Origin: Paenibacillus_D tarimensis_A
Lineage (GTDB): Bacteria > Bacillota > Bacilli > Paenibacillales > Paenibacillaceae
Assembly: GCA_041281825.1 (NCBI GenBank)
Contig: CP166298.1
Location: forward strand, 2,294,001 to 2,358,000
Direction of reading: 5' to 3'
Length of the DNA stretch: 64,000 bases
The notes under the pieces were generated by a model. The model saw only the letters and a list, made by a program, of their open reading frames with translations, ran no database searches and had not been told where the DNA came from. The translations under genes were made by a program, and so were the position numbers. Shown here piece by piece: positions 35,393-44,934 of the stretch (position 1 is its first letter; every line of letters starts with the position of its first letter).

Positions 35393-37466
35393 AGATCTGT
35401 TGCTGGAGATCGGGCTGGAAGAAGTTCCGGCGCGTTTTGTGCGCGGCGCAATGAACCAGTTGAAGGAGAAAACGGCAAAATGGCTGGCAGACGTGCGGAT
35501 CGCGCACGCGGATATTGAAGCTTATGCAACGCCGCGAAGAATCGCGGTGCTGGTCCGGCGAGTGGCCGAGAAGCAGTCGGACATCAATGAAGAAGTAAAG
35601 GGACCGTCGCGCAAGATCGCAATGGATGAGGGCGGCAATTGGAGCAAAGCGGCGCTCGGTTTCGCAAGAAGCCAGGGCGTGGAGCCGGAGCTGTTGTTTT
35701 TTAAAGAGCTTCAGGGCGTCGAATACGTTTACGCGAAAAAAAGCAGCGTGGGGAACTCGACGGTACAAGTGCTTCCGGAAGGTTTGCACGGCATAATTAC
35801 CTCCATGTCATTTCCTAAAAATATGCGCTGGGGAGCTTACGATCTGAAGTTTGTTCGGCCGATCCGCTGGTTGACCGCATTGTACGGGAGCGAGATTGTT
35901 CCGCTTGAAATTGCCGGCGTCAAGAGCGGTAACAGGACAAGAGGGCATCGCTTCCTCGGCGGCGAAACAATCATATCCGAACCTTCAACCTATGTGGAGC
36001 AGCTTCGTAGAGAGCATGTGATTGCAGAGGTGTCCGAGCGGGAATCACTGATTGTCGGACAGATCGAATCGTTAGCGAAAGAAAAAGGCTGGCAGATTTC
36101 GATCAAAGAGGACTTGCTGGAGGAAGTGCTGTTTCTAGTCGAATATCCGAATGTGCTGTTCGGCACATTCGACGAGTCGTTTCTACACATTCCGCAGGAT
36201 GTGCTGATTACATCGATGCGCGAGCATCAACGGTACTTCCCGGTGATGAACGGTGAAGGGGCGCTGCTGCCTTTCTTTGTTACGGTCCGCAACGGGGACC
36301 GCACTGCAATCGAACAAGTGGCCAAAGGCAATGAGAAGGTGCTTCGGGCAAGACTTTCGGATGCGAAATTCTTCTATGCGGAGGATCAAAAACTTGCTAT
36401 TTCGGATGCGCTTGCGAAGCTGGAGGCCATCGTTTACCATGAAGAGCTTGGAACGACGGCTGACAAAGTAAGACGGATCCGCGCGCTGGCCGAACGGCTT
36501 GCGCTCGCGCTACAAATTGATCAGCAGGCAGCTTCGGATATCGACAGAACGGCTGAAATTTGCAAATTCGATCTGGTAACCCAAATGGTGTATGAGTTTC
36601 CCGAGCTGCAAGGGATTATGGGAGAAGATTACGCGCGCAAAGCAGGCGAGCGCGAAACGGTCGCCAAAGCGATTTTCGAACATTATCAGCCGCGTTTCGC
36701 AGGCGACGATGTGCCGGCTTCACTGATCGGCGCCATCGTCAGCATCGCCGACAAGATGGATACGATTGCGGGCTGTTTCTCCATCGGCATTATCCCGACG
36801 GGTTCGCAGGACCCGTATGCGTTGCGCAGACAAGCCGCAGGCATCGTACAGATCATCACTTCGCACGAATTGAACCTGCCGCTTGGCGAATTATTCGATA
36901 TGTCGCTGGATATCCATGAAGCGCGTTCTTTGAAACGTAACCGGGACGATATCCGTACTGAATTGTATGAGTTTTTTGCACTGCGTGTTAAAAATGCCCT
37001 CAGCGACCAAGATATCCGCTATGACGTCATCGATGCGGTGATGGCGCCGGGCTTTGATCAGCTCAGCCTGACGATGGCAAGGGCGTCGGCGGTAGCTGCC
37101 TGTGTCAGCGGAACGGACAAGGAGGAGTTCAAGCTCGTTGTCGATGCGTTCAACCGGGTCGGCAATTTAGCGGCCAAAGCGTCGTCTGACCGAATCGACA
37201 CCTCACTGTTCCAGGAAGCCGTCGAACGGGAGTTGTTCGATCGCTGGCAGGAGGTCAGGCCCGCAGTATCGGCGGCGCTGCACGGAGGCGAACCGGCTGT
37301 TGCGATAACCGCATTGGCTTCGCTTAAAGACGTCATCACCGGCTATTTCGACAAGGTTATGGTTATGGCGGAAGACCAAGCGGTCCGGGCGAGCCGACTG
37401 GCGCTGCTTTCAGGCATTTCGGCGGATATCGGACGGGTAGCCGATTTCTCCAAAATCGTATGGTGA
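35385..37466 (+). CDS. glyS: Glycine-tRNA ligase beta subunit
   Basis: GlyS binds tRNA and completes the bacterial-type glycyl-tRNA synthetase. The 693-residue protein has the N-terminal DLLLEIGLEEVPARFVRGA, a central HD-like domain (EICKFDLVTQMVYEFPELQG) and a C-terminal anticodon-binding DALR-type region. ATG 35385 sits behind GGAGTGAAG within glyQ, so the two are translationally coupled and share T-box control. Confidence 0.97.
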   Translation: MAKDLLLEIGLEEVPARFVRGAMNQLKEKTAKWLADVRIAHADIEAYATPRRIAVLVRRVAEKQSDINEEVKGPSRKIAMDEGGNWSKAALGFARSQGVEPELLFFKELQGVEYVYAKKSSVGNSTVQVLPEGLHGIITSMSFPKNMRWGAYDLKFVRPIRWLTALYGSEIVPLEIAGVKSGNRTRGHRFLGGETIISEPSTYVEQLRREHVIAEVSERESLIVGQIESLAKEKGWQISIKEDLLEEVLFLVEYPNVLFGTFDESFLHIPQDVLITSMREHQRYFPVMNGEGALLPFFVTVRNGDRTAIEQVAKGNEKVLRARLSDAKFFYAEDQKLAISDALAKLEAIVYHEELGTTADKVRRIRALAERLALALQIDQQAASDIDRTAEICKFDLVTQMVYEFPELQGIMGEDYARKAGERETVAKAIFEHYQPRFAGDDVPASLIGAIVSIADKMDTIAGCFSIGIIPTGSQDPYALRRQAAGIVQIITSHELNLPLGELFDMSLDIHEARSLKRNRDDIRTELYEFFALRVKNALSDQDIRYDVIDAVMAPGFDQLSLTMARASAVAACVSGTDKEEFKLVVDAFNRVGNLAAKASSDRIDTSLFQEAVERELFDRWQEVRPAVSAALHGGEPAVAITALASLKDVITGYFDKVMVMAEDQAVRASRLALLSGISADIGRVADFSKIVW

Positions 37467-37497
37467 AGTAATCTACCTCTAAAGGGACGTGATGAGC

Positions 37498-38325
37498 ATG
37501 TTTAATGGGCAACAGCTGTCAGACCGGCCGGATGTCATCGTTTATGTTTTGTCAGATTCGGCCGGAGATACCGGCGAGCTTGTCGTTCGTGCGGCAATCG
37601 CCCAATTTCACCCCGTAAGCTACGACATTCGGCGCACTTCGTTTATTCAGGATGAAGGTACGATTTCACGGGTGTTCGAGCAGGCGAAACATAACAAGGC
37701 AATTATTCTTTACACGCTTGTTATGCCTCACTTAAGGGAATGCATTACCCGTCTCAGCGGGGAGACCGGCGTAGTGGCCATCGATCTGCTTGGAACGTTA
37801 ATCGGCAGCCTGGAGAGCCGGATCGGCCGGACATCTCGGCAGGAGCCGGGGCTTAATCACGTCCTGGATGAAAATTATTTCAGAAAGGTCGAAGCGGTGG
37901 AATTTGCCGTCCGCTATGATGATGCAAAGGATCCTAGCGGTGTCCTTAAGGCGGATATCGTGCTCGTTGGCGTATCGAGAACGTCGAAGACGCCCCTATC
38001 GATGTATCTGGCTCACAGAAAATTCAAAGTAGCCAACGTGCCGTTAGTTCCGGAGCTTAAGCCTCCGGAGGAGTTGTTCTCGATTCCAAAGAAGAAAGTG
38101 ATCGGACTCACGATCGGCACGCATTATTTAAATGTTATTCGCAAAGAGCGACTAAAGGCGCTGGGACTGCCGGACAGCGCTTCCTACGCCAGGACGGAAC
38201 GCATTGAAGCGGAACTGGCTTACGCTCAGACGATAATGGACCGGATCGGTTGCATTGTCATCGATGTATCGCACCGGGCGGTTGAGGAGACGGCGAGCAT
38301 GATTATGGAGCATATAAGGAACTAA
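37498..38325 (+). CDS. PPDK regulatory protein family (YqfL-like kinase/pyrophosphorylase)
   Basis: Members of this DUF299 family phosphorylate and dephosphorylate pyruvate phosphate dikinase or PEP synthetase using ADP. The 275-residue protein has VLSDSAGDTGELVVRAA, the P-loop-like GVSRTSKTPLSMYLAHR and the family motif NVPLVPELKPPEELF. I start at ATG 37498, about ten bases from AAAGGGA; GTG 37489 and ATG 37492 are in frame but too close to it. It follows glyS as yqfL does in B. subtilis, but without ccpN between them. Confidence 0.9.
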   Translation: MFNGQQLSDRPDVIVYVLSDSAGDTGELVVRAAIAQFHPVSYDIRRTSFIQDEGTISRVFEQAKHNKAIILYTLVMPHLRECITRLSGETGVVAIDLLGTLIGSLESRIGRTSRQEPGLNHVLDENYFRKVEAVEFAVRYDDAKDPSGVLKADIVLVGVSRTSKTPLSMYLAHRKFKVANVPLVPELKPPEELFSIPKKKVIGLTIGTHYLNVIRKERLKALGLPDSASYARTERIEAELAYAQTIMDRIGCIVIDVSHRAVEETASMIMEHIRN

Positions 38326-38467
38326 CGATGGTTCGACAAAAAAATATTCGAAATCCGCAAATAGTCGAATTGACCGGCAGGATTTTTTTATCTTTCATCG
38401 TATATAATATTACGGAGTTTACGAGAAATTGCGGTGATGTGTCTTCAGTAACAATAACTTAACAATT

Positions 38468-38914
38468 GTGGTTGACGGCGATGCTTGTCCCGTCAAGCGG
38501 GAAATTGTCGATACCGCACGCCGGTTTAGCGTACCGGTACTGATGGTGGCGTCCTATGACCATCGTCTGACGGCCGAACCGGGAGTTCGGGTAGTTCAGG
38601 TCGACCGAAGTGATCAATCGGTTGACCTCTATATCTCGAATCATGTAAAGCGAGGCGATATTGTTGTCACTCAGGACTTCGGGCTCGCGACAATCGCCCT
38701 TTCGAAAGGCTCGATCGTACTGACAAACCGGGGGCAGCGCTACGACGACTCCACGATCGGATTTTTGATGGAACGGCGTCATGAACTGGCCAAGCAGCGG
38801 CGCGGCGGCGGACGGACGAAAGGACCGCGGGCGATGACGGATGAAGACCGCAGACGCTTTCAACAAAAGCTGACAAAAGTTTTGGAGGACATGCAGGAGA
38901 TTAGTACGCCATAG
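38468..38914 (+). CDS. YaiI/YqxD (DUF188) family protein, start uncertain
   Basis: A 148-residue DUF188 protein with VDGDACPVKREIVDTARRF, VTQDFGLATIALSKG and the Arg/Gly-rich RRGGGRTKGPRAMTDEDR tail of the family, thought to be PIN-like nucleases. The only conventional in-frame start is GTG 38468, which has no SD and truncates the family's usual M-T-I/V-x-V-D start by about three residues. The frame is open upstream to a TGA at about 38438 but lacks ATG/GTG/TTG. Either a rare initiation codon is used or the start is poorly conserved. It precedes dnaG as yqxD does in B. subtilis. Confidence 0.85.
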   Translation: MVDGDACPVKREIVDTARRFSVPVLMVASYDHRLTAEPGVRVVQVDRSDQSVDLYISNHVKRGDIVVTQDFGLATIALSKGSIVLTNRGQRYDDSTIGFLMERRHELAKQRRGGGRTKGPRAMTDEDRRRFQQKLTKVLEDMQEISTP

Positions 38915-39000
38915 CGAATAGTAATACGTCATAGAGGTAATTCCTCGGTGCTGCATACCGGATTTATTAACTTGCACTTAGAGGATGAAGGTGATTCGAG

Positions 39001-40851
39001 ATGTCCAGCGGCATGATTCCGGAGAGTGCGATTAAAGAGGTTCTCCGGCACCACGATATTGTGGAAACGGTCGGCAGGTACGTCCACCTAACCAAGCAGG
39101 GAAAGTATATGAAGGGACTCTGTCCTTTCCATTCCGAGAAGACACCTTCGTTTACCGTTACGCCGGAGAAACAAATCTTTCATTGTTACGGCTGCGGACA
39201 AGGCGGTGACGTCATCAAGTTTTACGCGCAAATGGAAGGATATTCCTTTCCTGAAGCGGTGCGCGTAATGGCCGAGAATGCCGGAATTCCGGTAACTTGG
39301 AAGAACTATAGCTCCGAAGAGCCGACGGTTTTTCAACGGGAACGCGATACGCTGCTGAACGCGCATGAGCTCGCCGCCAAATTTTATCATTATCTGCTGA
39401 ATAATACGGAGTTCGGAAGACCTGCCAAAGAATACTTGAAACAGAGGGGGCTTACGGACAAGCTTATTGACCAATTCATGATCGGGTATGCGCCTGACCG
39501 GTGGGATACGCTTGTCAATTTCCTGACAAAGCGTGAATTCGACTTGTCGCTAATGGAGAAAGGCGGGCTGATTTCGGGGAGAAGCGGCGGAACCGGCTAC
39601 GTTGACCGTTTCCGGGACCGGATTATGTTCCCGTTATGGAACCGTGAAGGCAAGGTTAACGGATTTGCCGGCCGGGTATTGGGGGAAGCGCAGCCTAAAT
39701 ATTTAAATTCTCCCGAAACCGTCCTGTTTAACAAAAGCAGAAGCTTGTATCACTTTCATCAGGCTAGACCGGAAATCCGCCGGACGAACAGATTGTTTCT
39801 ATTTGAAGGTTATATGGACGTTATTAAAGCCTGGAGCGCCGGCCTGCGCAACGGTGTGGCAACGATGGGAACGGCGCTTACGGAAGAGCAAGTCGAAATC
39901 ATCCGCCGAAACGCCGATGAAATCGTCATTTGTTACGACGGAGATAAGGCAGGACAAGCATCAGTGTTAAAGGCGGTCCCGATGTTTGAACGCGCCAGAA
40001 TGAAAGTGTATGTCGCCATACTCCCCAAAGGGATGGATCCTGACGAATTCATTACGCAGCGCGGCCCCGAGGCATTCATGAGGGAAGTCGCTCAGGAACC
40101 CGTATCGGCAATGAAATTTAGACTTATATATTCAAGAAAACACCATACACTGGTAGAAGAAGAAGGGCGCATGAAGTATGTTAAGGAAGCGGTCGGGATG
40201 ATCGCGGAGCTTGATTCACCCATAGAACGGGAATTCTACCTGAAAGAACTGAACCGTGAATTCGGCATTTCCCTTGAGGCGCTGAAGCAGGATTGTTTCC
40301 ATATCCACCAGCAAATGCAAAAAAACAAATCTTTCGGGGATAATAATGAGAATTCGTGGAATAATGGTATGAATGAAAAACGCCGTTCAGGAGGGCCCCC
40401 GCCCGTGCTTCCGGCTTATCAGAAGGCAGAGCGACATCTGCTTCTAATGATGATGCAGGATGCTGAAGTGGCGGAAACCGTATACAACAAGCTGGGCGAC
40501 GCTTTCATCGTAGAGGATCACGCAGCGCTTGCTGCTTACTTATATGCGTACTTTGCACAAGGCAATGATCCGGATGTCAGCCGGTTTATCGCAACGCTTC
40601 AGGATGACCGGTTAGAGAGAGCGGCCGCTGCCATCCTGATATCAGATGACCACTTCCCGTTTGATCTTCAGCTGTTGAACCAATATGTGAGCGTCATACA
40701 GAAGGAACAGAAGCTGCGAAGATTGGAGCAAAGAAGAGAAGAATGGATACGTGCCGAACGTTCCGGAGATCATCTGCTGGCAGCACAAATCGTAAGTGAG
40801 ATTAATGCCCTAGAGAGACAGCTGAAAGAAGGACTGGAAGATGGTTTCTAG
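39001..40851 (+). CDS. dnaG: DNA primase
   Basis: DnaG makes RNA primers for lagging-strand synthesis. The 616-residue protein has a CHC2-type zinc domain (CPFHSEKTPSFTVTPEKQIF then HCYGCGQGG), the RNA polymerase core, a TOPRIM domain with LFEGYMDVIKAW and VICYDGDKAG, and a C-terminal helicase-binding domain after a polar linker at about 445-470. ATG 39001 follows GAGGATGAAGGTG. rpoD follows 18 bp later, the macromolecular-synthesis operon of Bacilli. Confidence 0.97.
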   Translation: MSSGMIPESAIKEVLRHHDIVETVGRYVHLTKQGKYMKGLCPFHSEKTPSFTVTPEKQIFHCYGCGQGGDVIKFYAQMEGYSFPEAVRVMAENAGIPVTWKNYSSEEPTVFQRERDTLLNAHELAAKFYHYLLNNTEFGRPAKEYLKQRGLTDKLIDQFMIGYAPDRWDTLVNFLTKREFDLSLMEKGGLISGRSGGTGYVDRFRDRIMFPLWNREGKVNGFAGRVLGEAQPKYLNSPETVLFNKSRSLYHFHQARPEIRRTNRLFLFEGYMDVIKAWSAGLRNGVATMGTALTEEQVEIIRRNADEIVICYDGDKAGQASVLKAVPMFERARMKVYVAILPKGMDPDEFITQRGPEAFMREVAQEPVSAMKFRLIYSRKHHTLVEEEGRMKYVKEAVGMIAELDSPIEREFYLKELNREFGISLEALKQDCFHIHQQMQKNKSFGDNNENSWNNGMNEKRRSGGPPPVLPAYQKAERHLLLMMMQDAEVAETVYNKLGDAFIVEDHAALAAYLYAYFAQGNDPDVSRFIATLQDDRLERAAAAILISDDHFPFDLQLLNQYVSVIQKEQKLRRLEQRREEWIRAERSGDHLLAAQIVSEINALERQLKEGLEDGF

Positions 40852-40869
40852 GGAGGAGGGAGTCGGAAT

Positions 40870-42000
40870 ATGGCGAATGATCAACATACTGAACTAGAAA
40901 CAGAATTAAAGCTGGATCAGGTTAAAGAACAGCTGATTGAACAGGGTAAGAAGAGATCTTCCTTGTCTTACAAAGAAATTATGGAGAAGCTTTCTCCGTT
41001 TGACCAGGATCCGGAACAGATGGACGAATTTTTCGAGCAGCTTGACGATATCGGTATCGAGGTCGTGAACGAAAGCGAAGATGAAATGCCGCTCGGCGGC
41101 GAAGAGCATGAACGTGATCAGGATCATGACGATTTCAACTTCGAAGACGATTTGGCACTTCCCCCCGGCATTAAGATTAACGACCCGGTACGGATGTACC
41201 TGAAAGAAATTGGCCGGGTTCCGCTTCTCTCGGCAGATGATGAAGTGGAATTGGCCAAACGGATTGAAAAAGGGGACGAAGAGGCGAAACGCCGGCTGGC
41301 CGAAGCGAATTTGCGGCTCGTTGTCAGCATCGCCAAACGGTATGTCGGACGCGGAATGCTCTTTCTTGATTTGATTCAGGAAGGCAACATGGGTTTGATC
41401 AAAGCGGTGGAGAAGTTCGATCATGATAAAGGATTCAAATTCAGTACGTATGCGACATGGTGGATAAGGCAGGCCATTACGCGTGCAATCGCCGATCAGG
41501 CCCGTACGATTCGAATTCCGGTTCATATGGTCGAAACGATCAATAAACTAATCCGTGTTTCCAGACAACTGCTGCAGGAGCTTGGGCGTGAACCGACGCC
41601 GGAAGAAATTGCTGCGGAGATGGATTTAAGCACGGACAAAGTCCGTGAAATTATGAAAATCGCTCAGGAGCCTGTATCGCTCGAAACGCCGATCGGCGAA
41701 GAGGACGATTCGCATCTGGGAGATTTCATCGAAGATCAGGAGGCGCTGGCACCTGCGGATGCGGCGGCTTACGAGCTGTTGAAAGAGCAGCTCGAGGATG
41801 TCCTCGATACATTGACGGAACGGGAAGAAAACGTACTTCGTCTTCGTTTCGGGCTTGACGACGGCAGAACCCGCACGCTGGAAGAGGTCGGCAAAGTATT
41901 CGGCGTTACAAGGGAACGGATCCGTCAGATCGAAGCCAAAGCGCTTCGCAAGCTGCGTCACCCTAGCCGAAGCAAGCGGCTGAAAGACTTCCTGGAATAG
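40870..42000 (+). CDS. rpoD: RNA polymerase principal sigma factor (SigA/RpoD)
   Basis: The vegetative sigma factor. The 376-residue protein contains region 1.1 (about 1-90), region 1.2 (NDPVRMYLKEIGRVPLLS), region 2 (GLIKAVEKFDHDKGFKFSTY then ATWWIRQAI), region 3 and region 4.2 (GVTRERIRQIEAKALRKLRH). Like the B. subtilis protein it lacks the large non-conserved insertion of E. coli sigma-70. ATG 40870 follows GGGAGGAGGGAG. A terminator follows. Confidence 0.98.
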   Translation: MANDQHTELETELKLDQVKEQLIEQGKKRSSLSYKEIMEKLSPFDQDPEQMDEFFEQLDDIGIEVVNESEDEMPLGGEEHERDQDHDDFNFEDDLALPPGIKINDPVRMYLKEIGRVPLLSADDEVELAKRIEKGDEEAKRRLAEANLRLVVSIAKRYVGRGMLFLDLIQEGNMGLIKAVEKFDHDKGFKFSTYATWWIRQAITRAIADQARTIRIPVHMVETINKLIRVSRQLLQELGREPTPEEIAAEMDLSTDKVREIMKIAQEPVSLETPIGEEDDSHLGDFIEDQEALAPADAAAYELLKEQLEDVLDTLTEREENVLRLRFGLDDGRTRTLEEVGKVFGVTRERIRQIEAKALRKLRHPSRSKRLKDFLE

Positions 42001-42011
42001 AATGTATACCG

Positions 42012-42045
42012 GACCTTTCTGCTACGTGCAGCAAGGTCTTTTTTT
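42012..42045 (+). terminator. Rho-independent terminator after rpoD
   Basis: GACCTTTCTGC pairs with GCAGCAAGGTC (one mismatch), followed by seven T residues. It ends the dnaG-rpoD operon. Confidence 0.9.
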
Positions 42046-42108
42046 CAAGAAAAGCGTACGGCGAAGCCATTTATTCCAGCAATAATCAGGCGGAGGGAAA
42101 CAAGAAAA

Positions 42109-42936
42109 ATGGATGAGCAGCACCGGAAGCTGATTGTGAAAGAAATTCAGCATTGGCAGCGAAGCAAGCTGCTTCCCGAACAGTATTGCGATTTTCTGCT
42201 TAACCTGTATTTGGACGATCCGACGAAGCGGCCGCCCACCGGAATAGCAGGCAAAGCGGCTGCAGCGATTCAGCGATCGAAAGGAAGACATTGGTTTCTT
42301 GTATTTGGATTAGCTTCCTTGATTTGTTTTATCGCTCTTTATTTTAGCTTGTTTCATCCTCTAATGCAAATTGCGGTTATGGCTGCGGGAGTGTTGGTTC
42401 TGCTTCTGCTCGGCCACAGGCTGCGTCCGCGGAACGAAGCGTTCGGACTTGTATTCGTCAGTTCGGGAATGTTAACGATGCTTGGCCTCGGATTGTATTA
42501 TCTGAAGCTGCACGGAATCTCCCACTGGGCATGGCAGATGTTATTCCTGGCCGTTTGCGCCATTCTGTGGATCATCTATGGCATCGGCGCCCGTATCCCC
42601 CTCCTCCATTTATGCGGCTGGATTGCTGCGATTATGGTTTATGCGATGCTGTTATCGCGGAATACCGACAGACCGGAATGGTATGAGATCCAGCTTTATT
42701 GGGTACCGGCAGCCCTTCTGTTCGCTTGGGGGAGCTGGTTTGTTGGGCGGTGGTCGAAGGAAGCTTCTGCCGTGGTTATGATCACTGCGGCGCTGCTGTG
42801 GTTTATGCCGGAAATTTATAACGCATTGCTAATTGTTGAGCCGGTAGGGCTCCAAATGCAAATCATATTAAAAATCGCTGTCGGCGGCATATTGCTGTAT
42901 GCGCTGAGAAAGCGATGGATTGCGTGGGTTGTTTAA
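42109..42936 (+). CDS. Polytopic membrane protein of unknown function
   Basis: A 275-residue protein with a soluble N-terminal helical region (about 1-58, including HWQRSKLLPEQYCDFLLNLY, which resembles the start of DUF2157-type membrane proteins) and about eight transmembrane helices from residue 60 to the end. I cannot assign a function. ATG 42109 follows GGCGGAGGG. Its stop overlaps the trmK start (TAATG), implying co-expression, and this gene is an addition relative to the B. subtilis sigA-trmK neighbourhood. Confidence 0.8.
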   Translation: MDEQHRKLIVKEIQHWQRSKLLPEQYCDFLLNLYLDDPTKRPPTGIAGKAAAAIQRSKGRHWFLVFGLASLICFIALYFSLFHPLMQIAVMAAGVLVLLLLGHRLRPRNEAFGLVFVSSGMLTMLGLGLYYLKLHGISHWAWQMLFLAVCAILWIIYGIGARIPLLHLCGWIAAIMVYAMLLSRNTDRPEWYEIQLYWVPAALLFAWGSWFVGRWSKEASAVVMITAALLWFMPEIYNALLIVEPVGLQMQIILKIAVGGILLYALRKRWIAWVV

Positions 42937-43721
42937 TGATGTTGAAATTATCCAAGCGACTTGAGCGAATCGCGAAATGCGTGACCGAGGGGAGCCGTGT
43001 AGCGGATATTGGCTCGGATCATGCGCTTGTTCCGGTATTTCTTGTTTCGACCGGAAGAAGTCCGTTTGCGATAGCCGGGGAAATTAACGAAGGACCGCTG
43101 GAAGCGGCGCGAAAGCAGGTTAGGGAAGCCGGACTGGAGAGCCGGATCGATGTGCGACAAGGCGACGGACTGGCTGTTCTGCAAGCGGGAGAAGCGGACA
43201 CCGTAACGATTGCAGGCATGGGCGGCGCCTTAATCCGCGATATATTGGAGGAAGGAAGACTTCAGGGAAAGCTTGTAGGAGTCCGCGAGCTGATCCTGCA
43301 GCCGAATGTGGGCGAAGACCTCGTGCGCCGCTGGCTTGTCCGGAACGGGTGGTATTTGGCCGATGAGATGATTATGGAGGAGGACGGCAAAACATATGAG
43401 ATTTTACTGGCTAACCGTCCTCCTGACGCAGATGAGCTGAATGGCAGGCTGTACGATCCGGGAGCGCTTCCGATCGCTGAGCGGCTGATTCTGCCGGTTG
43501 AGCGTCTTTATAAGATGGGGCCGCGGCTGTTAAGGAAGCATGACCCGGTTTGGATCCGCAAGTGGAAGTCCGAGCTTGGCAAGCTGGAGCTTATTTGCAG
43601 AAATCTCTCGTTGTCCGATTCGGAAGAATCTCGTTTGCGACTGGTCGGCTTTCGCTCCGAAATCAATGAAATTATGGAGGTGCTCGCTTGTTTGCCCATG
43701 GACAAACCGTCATTCAAATGA
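42936..43721 (+). CDS. trmK: tRNA (adenine-22-N1)-methyltransferase TrmK
   Basis: TrmK makes m1A at position 22 of tRNA. The 261-residue protein opens with LSKRLERIAKCVTEGSRVAD and then IGSDHALVPV (SAM loop), and has VTIAGMGGALIRDIL and LILQPNVGEDLVRRWL, the family signatures. ATG 42936 overlaps the previous stop; ATG 42939 is an alternative. The nif3-like gene starts 34 bp before its stop, as yqfN-yqfO do in B. subtilis. Confidence 0.95.
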   Translation: MMLKLSKRLERIAKCVTEGSRVADIGSDHALVPVFLVSTGRSPFAIAGEINEGPLEAARKQVREAGLESRIDVRQGDGLAVLQAGEADTVTIAGMGGALIRDILEEGRLQGKLVGVRELILQPNVGEDLVRRWLVRNGWYLADEMIMEEDGKTYEILLANRPPDADELNGRLYDPGALPIAERLILPVERLYKMGPRLLRKHDPVWIRKWKSELGKLELICRNLSLSDSEESRLRLVGFRSEINEIMEVLACLPMDKPSFK

Positions 43722-44803
43722 TGGAACAATTAGCACCAAAGCAATATGCAACGGAAGGCGACAAGATCGGACTGCAGCTCGGAACGCTGCAAAAGAACGT
43801 AAAAAAAGTATTAGTTGCGCTTGATGTTACGGACCAGGTCGTAGAAGAAGCGATTGCCGAACAAGCGGATCTGATTATCGCCCATCACGCCATCATATAC
43901 CGCCCGCTCGCTAAGCTGGATGTTTCTACGCCTGCAGGCAAGCTTTATGAAAAGCTGATTAAACATGATATTGCCGTGTATATTGCACATACAAATCTGG
44001 ATGTGGCGGACGGCGGAATCAACGACTGGATGGCGGAATTGCTTGGATTGGAAGGAAGGGAATATCTCGAAGACATATATACGGACAAGCTCTATAAGCT
44101 GGTTGTATATGTTCCGAAGGCACACCATGACAACGTGCTCGAAGCGATATGGCGGGCAGGGGCGGGAGAAATCGGCGGTTACAGCCGCTGCAGCTTTAAT
44201 GTGGAAGGAACAGGAACGTTTATGCCTGGAGAAGGGACGGATCCATATATCGGCAAGCAGGCCAAGCTGGAACGGGTAGAGGAGATTCGCGTCGAAACCG
44301 TCGTTCCATCAGGCATTCACCGGCGTGTCGTTCAAGCGATGATCAAAGCGCATCCTTATGAAGAGGTCGCCTATGATCTGTATCCGATGGACTTGAAAGG
44401 ACGCTCGTTCGGTCTGGGGCGGGTCGGGAAGCTGCCACGGGCCGTCACGTTGCAGGAACTGGCGAAGCAAGTGAAGAACGCCTTTGACGTTCCGGTGGTC
44501 CGCATTGTAGGGGATGAAGAGAGAATCGTACAAAAAATAGCGGTGCTCGGGGGCTCCGGGGCAAAATATATTCGTCATGCATTATTTACCGGTGCCGATG
44601 TGCTCATTACGGGAGATATCGACTATCATACGGCTCACGATGCTTTGGCTGCCGGATTATCCATAATCGATCCCGGACATAATGTTGAGAAAATTATGAA
44701 ACCGAAAGTCGCAGCCTGGTTGATGAAGGCGCTGAAGGACCGGAACTATGCAACGGAAGTGATTGCATCCGGGGTCCCGACAGAACCGTTCCGCTTCGTA
44801 TAA
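43688..44803 (+). CDS. Nif3-like dinuclear metal centre protein (YqfO)
   Basis: A 371-residue Nif3/DUF34 protein that forms a hexameric toroid with a di-metal site. Metal-ligand motifs are intact: LIIAHHAIIYRPL, HTNLDVADGG and GDIDYHTAHDALAAGLSIID followed by PGHNVEK. The middle third (about 130-230) is the PII/CutA-like insertion present in YqfO but not in short Nif3 proteins. TTG 43688 is chosen because GGAGG lies seven bases upstream and GQTVIQMMEQLAP is the conserved N-terminus. Function remains debated. Confidence 0.93.
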   Translation: MFAHGQTVIQMMEQLAPKQYATEGDKIGLQLGTLQKNVKKVLVALDVTDQVVEEAIAEQADLIIAHHAIIYRPLAKLDVSTPAGKLYEKLIKHDIAVYIAHTNLDVADGGINDWMAELLGLEGREYLEDIYTDKLYKLVVYVPKAHHDNVLEAIWRAGAGEIGGYSRCSFNVEGTGTFMPGEGTDPYIGKQAKLERVEEIRVETVVPSGIHRRVVQAMIKAHPYEEVAYDLYPMDLKGRSFGLGRVGKLPRAVTLQELAKQVKNAFDVPVVRIVGDEERIVQKIAVLGGSGAKYIRHALFTGADVLITGDIDYHTAHDALAAGLSIIDPGHNVEKIMKPKVAAWLMKALKDRNYATEVIASGVPTEPFRFV

Positions 44804-44808
44804 AAATA

Positions 44809-44833
44809 CGGCAATAAAGATTCTTTATTGCCG
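44809..44833. other. Perfect hairpin after nif3-like gene
   Basis: CGGCAATAAAGA pairs with TCTTTATTGCCG (12 bp) around a single base, so the real loop is larger. There is no plus-strand T-run; on the minus strand it is followed by TATTTTTA. It may act as a 3' boundary for the trmK-nif3 transcript. Confidence 0.5.
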
Positions 44834-44893
44834 ACCATATAGAAGATATAAGGCGGTTTTCCGAATGGCGCCATGGGAAATGCAACCGGAGGG

Positions 44894-44922
44894 TTGAGCT
44901 TTGCAGCGATTCTTAGTATACT
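44894..44922 (+). promoter_or_regulatory. Sigma-A promoter of rnpB
   Basis: TTGAGC (44894-44899), a 17 bp spacer and TATACT (44917-44922) predict a start about 7 bp downstream, close to the rnpB 5' end at about 44935. Confidence 0.75.
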
Positions 44923-44934
44923 TACTTATGCACC

